This document shows, piece by piece, positions 1 through 7,718 of a DNA stretch of 64,000 bases. Within the stretch, counting starts at the first letter, position 1. Each line of letters begins with the position of its first letter. The translations under genes were made by a program, and so were the position numbers. Origin of the DNA: an uncultured Pseudomonas sp. (lineage in GTDB: Bacteria; Pseudomonadota; Gammaproteobacteria; Pseudomonadales; Pseudomonadaceae); assembly GCF_946885955.1 (NCBI RefSeq), contig NZ_CAMPHI010000026.1:6185-70184 (forward strand), given 5' to 3'. The notes under the pieces are model-generated. The model saw nothing but the letters and a program-made list of their open reading frames with translations. It was not told the DNA's origin and did no database searches.

Positions 1-1035
1 CTGCAGGCGATGCATGGCGCGATCGAGCTGCTCGGCCAGGGCTTCGGCTTCGCTGCGCTGCAGGCCGGCAGCAAGAATGGCGAATTCGCCGCCACGGTTA
101 CGCGCCAGCAGATAGCGCCCGTTACTCAGCAATTGCAGCTGTTCGGCGATCGCCTTGAGCAACTGGTCGGTATGCGGACCACCGAGCCGCTGGTTGAGCC
201 CGGCCAGGTCGTTGGCGCGCAGCAACAGCAGATAACCGTTACAGGCCTGCTCCTCGCTACTCAAGCGGGCATGCAGCTGCAGGTCGAAATAGCGGCGGTT
301 GGCCAGCCCGGTGAGGTTGTCCTGATAGGCTTCGGCACGCAGCGACTCGCTGCGCGCGGCCTCTTCGGCAAATAGCGCCTTGAGCTTGCCGACCATCTGG
401 TTCATCGCATTGACCACCCGACGGAACTCGGGGGTTTTCGGCAAATCCGCCAGGCTGAGGAACTCGCGACGGGCGATGGCGTTGGATTGCTCGACCATGT
501 AATCCAGCGGACGCAATTGGCGCTTGAGCAGCAGCCAGCCCAGCAACACGCACAAGACCCCGCTCAGGGCCAGCCAAAGCAGATTGCCCAGCGCACTCTC
601 CCAGAGTTTGCCGACCGCGAACAGCGGGTGGCTGACGACCTGCACCTGCGCAGCCTGACGCCAGCCATCGCTGACGATCGCATCGCCACGCGCCGGCGCC
701 AGGTCGACCAGATCGACGAACCAGGCGGGCGCATCGCCCTTGACCGGCACGCCAGTGCGCTCGACCAGCAATTCGTTGGTAGTCAGATCGACCACCCGGA
801 TGCTTTCGAAATAGCCGCTGTCGAAGATCGAACTGACCATCAGCTCGATCATCGCCACATCCTTGATATGCGGGCTGAGCGACAGCCCCAGCGCGGTCGC
901 CGCATCCTGGGCATGCGCGCGCAACTGGTTGACCTGTTGCTCGCGCGAGCTCTCCACGCTGACCAGAAAACTGCCGCCAAAATTCACCAGCATCAGCACG
1001 CAGATGGCGATAAACAACTGCTTGAACAATGACAT
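1..1035 (-). CDS. lapD: LapD, c-di-GMP receptor controlling LapG (C-terminus outside window)
   Basis: Inner-membrane c-di-GMP effector that sequesters the periplasmic protease LapG when c-di-GMP is high, so that adhesins stay on the cell surface. The 345 visible residues begin MSLFKQLFIAICVLMLVNFG. They hold an N-terminal membrane segment, a periplasmic output domain, a second membrane segment near residues 145-170 (LLWLALSGVLCVLLGWLLL), a HAMP region and most of a degenerate GGDEF domain (NRGGEF in place of GGDEF, as expected for a receptor rather than a cyclase). The EAL domain would lie to the left of the window. It starts 22 bases after the lapG stop, which implies one operon. I translated this frame by hand; it has no stop before the edge. 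Confidence 0.9.
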   Translation of the reverse strand, partial: MSLFKQLFIAICVLMLVNFGGSFLVSVESSREQQVNQLRAHAQDAATALGLSLSPHIKDVAMIELMVSSIFDSGYFESIRVVDLTTNELLVERTGVPVKGDAPAWFVDLVDLAPARGDAIVSDGWRQAAQVQVVSHPLFAVGKLWESALGNLLWLALSGVLCVLLGWLLLKRQLRPLDYMVEQSNAIARREFLSLADLPKTPEFRRVVNAMNQMVGKLKALFAEEAARSESLRAEAYQDNLTGLANRRYFDLQLHARLSSEEQACNGYLLLLRANDLAGLNQRLGGPHTDQLLKAIAEQLQLLSNGRYLLARNRGGEFAILAAGLQRSEAEALAEQLDRAMHRLQ

Positions 1036-1057
1036 CAATGACTCCTTCGCAGCGTGT

Positions 1058-1726
1058 TCAAGGAAAGCCCTCGGCACGCATTTTTCTCAGCAAATCCTGC
1101 CAACGCGACAGCTGCTTGCTGTCGCCGACCGGCTTGCCGCCACCTTTGCCGGGCAACCACAGCCCCTCGGCATTGAAGGCGTAAACCGGCAACAGATCGC
1201 TGCGCTGGCTGGCCGGCTCAATGGCGTCGATCAGGTTATCCAGCACCAACGGCATGGCGTCGGGATAGGCATAGTAGGTCAACACCATATGCGCCTGGTT
1301 CAAGCGCAAGGCCTTGACGTAGGTGATTCGCAGTTTCTCGCTCGGCACCCCGAGCTGACGCAGGCTGAAGTACTTGGCGATCGCATAGTCCTCACAGTCG
1401 CCAGCGCCACGAAACAGCGCCTCGACTGGTGTCGCCCAATAATCACGTACGTGCCAGACTTGCACGTCGTCGCGAAAGCGCAGACGCAGATTGAAGAAGC
1501 GATTGACGGCCTTGAGCTGCGCCAACTCGTCCACGCCGAGCTGCTCGCGTAGCAGCCGCCGCCAGTCGTCGAGACGCTCACGCGCATCGCCCAGCGGGCC
1601 ATACAGCTGCTCCGCACGGCGCTGGATACGCTCGAAATCCCAATCGGCCTGCAACCCGCCGATACCTAGCAGCAGGCACAACAGGCCAACGATCGGCCAG
1701 CCTCTGCCAAAGCATGCACGCAGCAT
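1058..1726 (-). CDS. lapG: LapG, periplasmic cysteine protease that releases surface adhesins
   Basis: Bacterial transglutaminase-like cysteine protease (BTLCP family) that cleaves the N-terminus of LapA-type adhesins when not held by LapD. The protein of 222 residues has an N-terminal hydrophobic signal segment (WPIVGLLCLLLGIGGLQA). The catalytic triad is visible as Cys in AGDCEDYAIAK, His in AHMVLTYY and Asp in LVLDNL. I chose the ATG at 1726, directly before MLRACFGRGW. The frame stays open further upstream to 1864, but those residues are Arg/Pro-rich and do not look like signal peptide. The adhesin LapA itself is not in the window. Confidence 0.9.
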   Translation of the reverse strand: MLRACFGRGWPIVGLLCLLLGIGGLQADWDFERIQRRAEQLYGPLGDARERLDDWRRLLREQLGVDELAQLKAVNRFFNLRLRFRDDVQVWHVRDYWATPVEALFRGAGDCEDYAIAKYFSLRQLGVPSEKLRITYVKALRLNQAHMVLTYYAYPDAMPLVLDNLIDAIEPASQRSDLLPVYAFNAEGLWLPGKGGGKPVGDSKQLSRWQDLLRKMRAEGFP

Positions 1727-1913
1727 TTCAATACGGCCCGTCAGCACACTGCGACTTCCCCCAACACGACGGCGGCAATGGTGCGGGCCGCAGGGAGAAA
1801 ACACAATCGGCAAAGGAGCTACTGAACAGGCGGGAGTTGGCGGCGCGGCACTTGTATGCCGCACCGGATAAGGTCAGAAAAGCCTCGAAGAGCTATCGAG
1901 TCGAGCGGAGGAA

Positions 1914-2291
1914 CTAGTTGCGCTGCTCCCAGCCGCGACGCCGGTCGTCGTAGCGTCCCTGCGAATGCTGCTGATGCCGACGATCGTCTACCCGGCCCCG
2001 CCGGTCATCCCAACGGGCCTGCGGCTGGGCAATGCGATAGTCGTGGCGGTCTGAGTGACGCGGAGATTGGTAACGAGGGGGAAGCGGCGCCCGCACATAG
2101 TAGTGCTGCCGATAATGGTTATCGTGGCGCTCGTAGCGCGGCACGACATACACAGGGTAGGGCTGGGTTCGGTAATAGACCGTCGTGTAGCCGCGATCAT
2201 AACCACGATGCCCATAGCCACCGCCGCCGTATACCGCACAACCGGTTAACGACAGCCCCAACAACGCAACAACTATGGATTTGTAAGACAT
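1914..2291 (-). CDS. Small Tyr/Arg/His-rich lipoprotein, unknown function
   Basis: The predicted 125-residue precursor has a type II signal peptide (MSYKSIVVALLGLSLTGCAV), with lipidation expected at Cys18 of the LTGC lipobox. The mature part is low in complexity: a Gly/Tyr stretch, then YVVPRYERHDNHYRQHYY and a strongly basic tail rich in DDRR repeats. Proteins of this style are common in Pseudomonas and usually called hypothetical lipoproteins. The basic tail could contact acidic surface polymers, but that is only inference. It lies upstream of and in the same direction as lapG. Confidence 0.7.
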   Translation of the reverse strand: MSYKSIVVALLGLSLTGCAVYGGGGYGHRGYDRGYTTVYYRTQPYPVYVVPRYERHDNHYRQHYYVRAPLPPRYQSPRHSDRHDYRIAQPQARWDDRRGRVDDRRHQQHSQGRYDDRRRGWEQRN

Positions 2292-2485
2292 GGCGGCTTA
2301 CCTCGGCCGTGCAACGTCGACCATTGTCGACGCCAGGATTGATCCCTATTCAATAGACAACGGCCGATGACCGAAAGCAGGCGCCCGCCGAGCGATTCCA
2401 TGACAATTTGTGTCCTGGGCCGGCGGCGCCTGCAGGAGGGCCGGTGCCTTGAACGCCACGGCTGCGAACAAGGCCCCGTGAGAAG

Positions 2486-2641
2486 CTAGCAGCGCCCTTT
2501 TTTCGCCTGGCCCGGCGGGCAATGGGGTGGACCACCGCCGCCATCGCCGATATCGATGCCGATCCCGGGCAATCTCAAACTGCAAGCCGGCAGGGTGACA
2601 ATCAGAAAACCCGCAAGGAACAACCCAATCAAACTTCTCAT
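2486..2641 (-). CDS. Very small lipoprotein (51 aa), unknown function
   Basis: I found this gene by reading the minus strand. ATG at 2641 opens a 51-codon frame ending in TAG at 2486. The product starts MRSLIGLFLAGFLIVTLPAC, a clear type II signal peptide with a LPAC lipobox (Cys20). It continues with a Gly/Asp/Ile stretch and ends HCPPGQAKKGRC, a tail I associate with a family of small Pseudomonas lipoproteins. The purine-rich AAGGTAG lies 6-12 bases before the ATG as a ribosome binding site. A longer frame on the same strand (to 2756) is less credible because it has no signal peptide. Confidence 0.65.
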   Translation of the reverse strand: MRSLIGLFLAGFLIVTLPACSLRLPGIGIDIGDGGGGPPHCPPGQAKKGRC

Positions 2642-2756
2642 AGCTACTACCTTCATATTTGCCACGACGGACTGCGTCGACCGCCGTTACTACAGTGTCC
2701 CAAGCCTGGGGCGAGCCCCCTTTCGGGCAACTCGCCATCATGATGGCTTTGAACAA

Positions 2757-3154
2757 TCATTGGACCTAGAAAAATCCCCGTTGTTCGCCAGGCCGCTCAT
2801 CAAGCTGTGAGGGCCGGCACAGTCCTCGCCTGGTACAAGCCGACCGACTAAAGGAAAACCCGCGGAGGTTATAGCCTGCCCACACCACAAATCGGCAATG
2901 GGAACCAGGGTGCGGCTCGCATTCCAGCGGCTGGACCCGCCGAGCGACTGCAATTGATCGACGACCAGACGCCCCATAAAGCGGCACCACCCAATTACGC
3001 GCACCACTTTCGCCCATGAATTAAGCATTCCTGACCCGCATACCGCAGCAAACGCCAAGGCTAGAGCCAGCCAACCACCTGGCACGATGTTCGCAATAAC
3101 TACAGTGTGCAGGAATAACCCGTCTCGGCGGGATCGCGGCACCACAATTTGCAA
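2757..3154. other. Leader/intergenic stretch with no convincing gene
   Basis: About 400 bases separate the small lipoprotein gene region from the guanidine riboswitch. An open frame exists on the minus strand (2738-3154), but it has no ribosome binding site, family resemblance or clear topology. The promoter of the guanidine operon should lie in the right half of this stretch; I could not single out convincing -35/-10 boxes. Confidence 0.4.
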
Positions 3155-3270
3155 TAGCCGACTAGGGTTCCGGCCCGTTCGCAGCCTCAGGCACGGACGG
3201 GCGACTGGTCCGAGAGTTGGCGACCTCCTTCGAGGTTACACGGCGGGATAAAAGCCCGGGAGAACGCGCC
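3155..3270 (+). ncRNA. Guanidine-I (ykkC subtype 1) riboswitch
   Basis: The aptamer's conserved strings appear in the right order: ACTAGGGTTCCGG (3161-3173), CTGGTCCGAGAG (3205-3216), then ACACGG (3238-3243) and GGGATAAAAGCCCGGGAGA (3245-3263). These define the ykkC/guanidine-I class, which senses free guanidinium and switches on expression. A short CCCC-TGAAA-GGGG hairpin (around 3270-3282) follows and may be part of the expression platform. The first gene starts at 3330 with its own TGGAGG site. The downstream genes are exactly the ones this riboswitch class is known to control. Confidence 0.93.
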
Positions 3271-3329
3271 CCTGAAAGGGGGAACCGCCGCGAACTCCTG
3301 CCCGCCCACTCTCGATTTGGAGGTTCTTT

Positions 3330-4397
3330 ATGCGTATGCCCCGTCTGTGCTCCCTTCTCGCGGCCGGCCTTGCTGCCGCCATCAGCCTCAACGGCCACGC
3401 GGCCGCCAAAACCGACTTCAGTGTGTGCTGGACCATTTACGCCGGCTGGATGCCCTGGGAATACGGCCAAGCCGAAGGCATCGTCGAGAAATGGGCGAAA
3501 AAGTACGACATCAATATCGATGTGGTGCAGATCAACGACTACGTCGAATCGATCAACCAGTACAGCGCCGGCCAGTTCGATGGCTGCACCATGACCAATA
3601 TGGACGCGCTGACCATCCCGGCGGCTGGGGGCATCGACTCTACCGCGCTGATCATCGGCGACTTCTCCAACGGCAACGACGGTGTGGTGGTCAAGGGCGA
3701 GAACAAGACCCTGGCCGACCTCAAGGGCCAGCCGGTCAACCTGGTTGAGCTGTCCGTCTCCCATTACCTGCTCGCCCGAGGCCTGGAAAGCGTCGGCCTG
3801 AGCGAGAAGGACCTGAGCGTGGTCAACACCTCGGATGCCGATCTGGTGGCCGCCTTCGCCACCGATGATGTCAAGGCCGTCACCACCTGGAACCCGCTGC
3901 TGGCGGAAGTCGAAGCGACTCCGGGCGTGACCAAGGTGTTCGACTCCAGCCAGATCCCCGGCGAAATCATCGACCTGATGGTGGTCAACAGCGACACCCT
4001 CAAGGACAACCCGGCCTTCGGCAAGGCGCTGGCCGGCGCCTGGTACGAAATCATGGCGACCATGAGCGCCGACAACGCCGCCGGCAAGGCTGCCCGCGAG
4101 CACATGGCCAAGGCCTCAGGCACCGATCTGGCCGGCTACGAAGCGCAATTGGCGGCAACCAAGATGTTCTATGCGGCCAAGGACGCCGTGGCCTTCGCCA
4201 CCAGCCCGGCGCTGCCGACCACCATGAGCAAGGTCGCGGCCTTCTCCCACAGCCACGGCCTGCTCGGCGAAGGCGCGGCGAACGCCGAAGCCATCGGCAT
4301 GAGCTTCGCCAAGGGCGTAACCACCGGCGACCAGGGCAACCTCAAGCTGCGTTTCGATCCGAGCTATATGCAGATGGCGGCCGACGGAAAGCTGTAA
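3330..4397 (+). CDS. ABC importer substrate-binding protein (guanidine operon)
   Basis: Periplasmic solute-binding protein of the NMT1/TauA-NrtA-CmpA superfamily, 355 residues. The signal peptide spans about residues 1-25 (hydrophobic core LLAAGLAAAISLNGHA, cleavage near AHA-like AAA). The mature start FSVCWTIYAGWMPWEYG is typical of this family's ligand-binding lobe. It is the first gene behind the guanidine-I riboswitch, with ribosome binding site TGGAGG (3318-3323) 6 bases before the ATG. Guanidine or a guanidine-containing compound is the likely cargo; this is inferred from context, since the fold alone does not tell guanidine from urea, taurine or nitrate. Confidence 0.85.
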   Translation: MRMPRLCSLLAAGLAAAISLNGHAAAKTDFSVCWTIYAGWMPWEYGQAEGIVEKWAKKYDINIDVVQINDYVESINQYSAGQFDGCTMTNMDALTIPAAGGIDSTALIIGDFSNGNDGVVVKGENKTLADLKGQPVNLVELSVSHYLLARGLESVGLSEKDLSVVNTSDADLVAAFATDDVKAVTTWNPLLAEVEATPGVTKVFDSSQIPGEIIDLMVVNSDTLKDNPAFGKALAGAWYEIMATMSADNAAGKAAREHMAKASGTDLAGYEAQLAATKMFYAAKDAVAFATSPALPTTMSKVAAFSHSHGLLGEGAANAEAIGMSFAKGVTTGDQGNLKLRFDPSYMQMAADGKL

Positions 4398-4428
4398 CCG
4401 AGCGCCTTCGCGTAAACGGCCTCGAGCA

Positions 4429-4497
4429 GGGTGGATGACGCTTCAGCCATTCACCACCACGCGGCCTCATGGTGGATGAAAAAAGCGTCATCCACCC
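4429..4497. repeat. Palindromic intergenic repeat inside the guanidine operon
   Basis: GGGTGGATGACGCTT (4429-4443) is repeated as its exact reverse complement at 4483-4497, with a second nested pairing (TTCACCACC / GGTGGATGAA) inside. Related GTAGGGTGGAT units occur after the carboxylase gene (11357-11517). Sitting between the binding-protein gene and the permease gene, the hairpin could protect the upstream mRNA and help make more binding protein than permease. Confidence 0.75.
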
Positions 4498-4531
4498 TAC
4501 GCACAACAAAGCGGCTACACGAGTAATTGCC

Positions 4532-5347
4532 ATGCGCCTGATCAACCGACACCCGGACCGCAGCGGTCGTCTGCTGCTGATCCTGCTGCCCTTCGCCCTG
4601 CTGCTGTTCGCCTACTTCACCGGTTCGGCGCAGCGCCTGGCGGAGAACCCCAACGACAAGCTGCTGCCGAGCGCCAGCCAGATGGCGGCGGCAGTCGACC
4701 GTCTGGCCTTCACCGAGGACAAACGCAGCGGCAACTACCTGTTCTGGCAGGACACCGGCGCTAGCCTCAAACGCCTGGCCATGGGTCTCGGCATCGCGGC
4801 GCTGGCGGGGCTGTGCCTGGGCATCGCCGCCGGCACCCTGCCCTTGTTCAGCGCACCGCTTTCGCCGCTGCTCACGGTGCTGTCGATGGTGCCGCCGCTG
4901 GCGATATTGCCGGTACTGTTTATCGCCTTCGGCCTCGGCGAATTATCCAAGGTGATGTTGATCGTGGTAGGCGTGACCCCGGTGCTGGCCCGCGATCTGG
5001 AACAGCGCGCCCGCGAAATCCCGCCGGAACTGCTGATCAAGGCGCAAACCCTCGGCGCCACCACCTGGACCCTGATTCTGCGGGTGGTGCTGCCGCATCT
5101 GCTGCCGCGCCTGCTGATCGCCCTGCGCCTGGTGCTCGGCTCGGCCTGGCTGTTCCTGATCGCCGCCGAAGCCATCGCCAGCACCGACGGCCTCGGCTAC
5201 CGGATCTTCCTGGTACGCCGCTATATGGCGATGGACGTGATCCTGCCCTATGTGGCCTGGATCACCCTGCTCGCCTGGCTGATGGACCTGAGCCTGCGTC
5301 AGCTCGCCCGGCTGTGCTTCCCCTGGTACGAGGGGGCCAAGGCATGA
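4532..5347 (+). CDS. ABC importer permease (guanidine operon)
   Basis: Inner-membrane permease of the TauC/SsuC type, 271 residues, with about six membrane segments. The cytoplasmic coupling loop with the EAA motif is seen in EIPPELLIKAQTLGATTWTL. I chose the ATG at 4532 (MRLINRHPDRSGRLLLI). The frame is open upstream to 4469 but that part comes from the palindromic repeat. The stop overlaps the ATPase start (ATGA at 5344-5347), showing translational coupling. Confidence 0.87.
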   Translation: MRLINRHPDRSGRLLLILLPFALLLFAYFTGSAQRLAENPNDKLLPSASQMAAAVDRLAFTEDKRSGNYLFWQDTGASLKRLAMGLGIAALAGLCLGIAAGTLPLFSAPLSPLLTVLSMVPPLAILPVLFIAFGLGELSKVMLIVVGVTPVLARDLEQRAREIPPELLIKAQTLGATTWTLILRVVLPHLLPRLLIALRLVLGSAWLFLIAAEAIASTDGLGYRIFLVRRYMAMDVILPYVAWITLLAWLMDLSLRQLARLCFPWYEGAKA

Positions 5348-6147
5348 GCGATAAAACAAGCAGCGCCTTCATTCAGGTGAAAAACGTCTGGCAGGAATAC
5401 GGCGACCAGGTCGTGCTCGAACGCCTCAACCTGAATATCGACGAAGGCGAATTCTGCACCCTGGTCGGCGCCTCCGGCTGCGGCAAATCGACCTTTCTGC
5501 GCCTGCTGCTGGGCCAGGAGCGTGCCAGCCGCGGGCAGATTCTGCTGGCCGGCGAGCCCCTGACCGCCGAGCCGGACGCCAGTCGCGGCGTGGTGTTCCA
5601 GCGCTACTCGGTGTTCCCGCACCTGAGCGTGCTGGACAACGTCGCCATCGGCCTGGAACTGCCGCGCTCGAAGTTGTTGGGCCGGCTATTCGGCCGCGCC
5701 AAGAGCGACGCCCGCGACCAGGCAGCGCATATGCTGAGCAAAGTCGGTCTCGCCCACGCCCTGGATAAATACCCGGCGCAGCTGTCCGGTGGCATGCAGC
5801 AGCGCCTGGCGATCGCCCAGGCGTTGATCATGAAACCGCGCGTGCTGCTGCTCGACGAGCCGTTCGGTGCTCTCGACCCGGGTATCCGCAAGGATATGCA
5901 CGCCCTGCTGCTGGAACTGTGGAACGAAACCAAGCTGACCGTATTTATGGTCACTCACGACCTTGCCGAGGGCTTCAGCCTGGGCACGCGCATCCTGGTC
6001 TTCGACAAGGTGCGCCTCGACCCACAGGCGCCCAACGCCTACGGCGCGCGCATCACCTACGACATCCCCCTGAACGGCGAGCGCCGTGCGGCCGCGCTGC
6101 CGGCGCTCGCCGCCCGTCTGCAACCCCATCTGCAAGGAGCCTTGTAA
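5344..6147 (+). CDS. ABC importer ATP-binding protein (guanidine operon)
   Basis: ATPase subunit of the TauB/SsuB/NrtD type, 267 residues, powering the importer formed with the two preceding genes. Visible motifs are Walker A GASGCGKST, Q-loop VFQRYSVFPHLSVLDN, signature LSGGMQQRLAIAQAL, Walker B VLLLDEPFGALD and H-loop VTHD. The start at 5344 overlaps the permease stop by four bases, and its stop overlaps the next start at 6147 (TAATG), so the whole block is one coupled operon. Confidence 0.9.
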   Translation: MSDKTSSAFIQVKNVWQEYGDQVVLERLNLNIDEGEFCTLVGASGCGKSTFLRLLLGQERASRGQILLAGEPLTAEPDASRGVVFQRYSVFPHLSVLDNVAIGLELPRSKLLGRLFGRAKSDARDQAAHMLSKVGLAHALDKYPAQLSGGMQQRLAIAQALIMKPRVLLLDEPFGALDPGIRKDMHALLLELWNETKLTVFMVTHDLAEGFSLGTRILVFDKVRLDPQAPNAYGARITYDIPLNGERRAAALPALAARLQPHLQGAL

Positions 6148-6875
6148 TGACGGCCTCATTGACCCTGCGCCCGACCCTGTACGAAGAACTCGTACCCGGC
6201 GGCGGTCACACCTCCTTCGTGCTCAAGCGCGGCCAATTGCTGCGCATCACCGATATCGAAGGCGGCGCCAACGTCAGCCTGCTGCTGCTCAACGCCGCGG
6301 AAAAGAGCGAGCGCCTCAACCTGCCGGACACACTCAAGTGCCAGCACACCGCCAAGCTCACTGCCGGCCACTGCCTGTATTCGGATATGGGTCGCGTGCT
6401 TGCTGCGATCACCACCGATACCTGCGGCTGGCACGACAGTTTCGGCGGCGTATTGAACGCCGAGGAAGTAGCCGAGAAGTACGGCCAGGGACGCTATCAG
6501 GAACTGCGCAACGGCTTCTTCCGCAACGGCGTGGACAACCTGCTGGTGGAAATGGGCAAGTGGAACCTCAATCTGCAGGACCTGCTGATGTGCCTGAACC
6601 TGTTCAGCAAGGTGACGGTGGATAGGGACGGCGGCTTCCAGTTCCAGCCCGGTAATTCCAAGGCCGGCGACTACATCGAGCTGTACGCGCCTATGGATAC
6701 CCTGGTGGTGCTCAGCGCCCTGCAACACCCCATGGACCCCGCCCCCGAATACGCGCCCAAACCGGTGCAGCTGTCCTGGCACGCGGTGGCCAGCGACGGC
6801 ATCAGCGTGCTCTGCCGCAGCTCGCGGCCGGAGAACGCGCGCGGTTTCCACAACACCGAACGTCTGTATATCTAA
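6147..6875 (+). CDS. Carboxyguanidine deiminase subunit (CgdA/CgdB family, urea-amidolyase-associated protein 1)
   Basis: 242 residues of the DUF1989 family. In guanidine-degrading bacteria two such paralogues form a heteromer that deiminates carboxyguanidine, the product of guanidine carboxylase, to allophanate plus ammonia. Typical family strings are [35 protein letters not shown] and a metal-site-like CGWHDSFGG. It starts on the one-base TAATG overlap with the ATPase gene. A second, shorter family member follows directly. Older annotation calls this pair UAAP1/UAAP2; I am not certain which paralogue carries the A or B letter. Confidence 0.85.
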   Translation: MTASLTLRPTLYEELVPGGGHTSFVLKRGQLLRITDIEGGANVSLLLLNAAEKSERLNLPDTLKCQHTAKLTAGHCLYSDMGRVLAAITTDTCGWHDSFGGVLNAEEVAEKYGQGRYQELRNGFFRNGVDNLLVEMGKWNLNLQDLLMCLNLFSKVTVDRDGGFQFQPGNSKAGDYIELYAPMDTLVVLSALQHPMDPAPEYAPKPVQLSWHAVASDGISVLCRSSRPENARGFHNTERLYI

Positions 6876-6886
6876 GGGCGGCCAAG

Positions 6887-7522
6887 ATGACTCTTATCCA
6901 CAGCGACAAGCACCCCGAGGCCGCCAGCTACCGCGCCACCATCGGCGCTGGCGAACCCTTTCTCTGCGAAGTGAAGGCAGGGCAAACCCTGCGCCTGCTC
7001 GATCTGGAAGGCAACCAGGCGGTCGATACCCTGTTCTACAACGCGCGCAATCCACGCGAGCGCTACGACCCGCAGCGCACGCTGCGCAAGCAGAACAGCG
7101 TCTACCTGACCACCGGCACGGTGCTCTACTCCAACCTCGGCAACCCGCTGCTGAGCATCGTCGCCGACACCTGCGGCCGTCACGACACCCTCGGCGGCGC
7201 CTGCGCCCAGGAAAGCAACACGGTGCGCTACGCCCTGGACAAGCGCTATATGCACAGCTGCCGCGACAACTTCCTGCGCGCCAGCCTGCACGACGGCCGC
7301 CTGAACAAGGCCGACATCGGCGCCAATATCAACTTCTTTATGAACGTGCCGGTGACACCGGAGGGCGGTCTGACCTTCGAAGACGGCATCTCCGCACCCG
7401 GCAAATATGTCGAGCTGCTCGCGCATATGGACGTGATCGTACTGATCTCCAACTGCCCGCAGCTGAACAACCCCTGCAACGGCTACAACCCGACCCCCGC
7501 CGAGGTGCTGGTGTGGGATTGA
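6887..7522 (+). CDS. Carboxyguanidine deiminase subunit (CgdA/CgdB family, urea-amidolyase-associated protein 2)
   Basis: 211-residue DUF1989 paralogue of the preceding gene, 11 bases after it. Shared strings include [34 protein letters not shown] and the CGRHDTLGG equivalent of the other subunit's CGWHDSFGG, consistent with two homologous subunits sharing a metal centre. It is expected to act with its neighbour on carboxyguanidine between the carboxylase and allophanate hydrolase steps. The role is established for the family and inferred here from the operon. Confidence 0.85.
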   Translation: MTLIHSDKHPEAASYRATIGAGEPFLCEVKAGQTLRLLDLEGNQAVDTLFYNARNPRERYDPQRTLRKQNSVYLTTGTVLYSNLGNPLLSIVADTCGRHDTLGGACAQESNTVRYALDKRYMHSCRDNFLRASLHDGRLNKADIGANINFFMNVPVTPEGGLTFEDGISAPGKYVELLAHMDVIVLISNCPQLNNPCNGYNPTPAEVLVWD

Positions 7523-7550
7523 AAGCCGACATCTAAACAACCCGCTTGTC

Positions 7551-7597
7551 TCCCCTCTCCCCCCGGGAGAGGGGCCGGGGGTGAGGGAAGCAGGCCC
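7551..7597. repeat. GC-rich palindromic repeat
   Basis: The gap of 196 bases before the carboxylase gene contains TCTCCCCTCTCCCCCCGGGA followed by GAGGGGCCGGGGGTGAGGG, a pyrimidine/purine palindrome common between genes in Pseudomonas and Xanthomonas. A shorter unrelated repeat, AGGCGCCTTT, follows at 7611-7620. They may lower or insulate expression of the carboxylase relative to the deiminase genes. Confidence 0.6.
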
Positions 7598-7718
7598 AAC
7601 ACAACACTAAAGGCGCCTTTCCCAAAAGGGAGAGGGAACTGAATGCCCCACCCCGGACGACCGGGGTGCAGACCGAATACCGCGGGACGGCCCGCTTTCC
7701 CTTTCGAGGGTTTTGCTG

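Noticed and set aside
2738..3154. Minus-strand open frame before the guanidine operon
   Set aside because: It has no ribosome binding site, domain or signal peptide, and it abuts the riboswitch; treated as non-coding.
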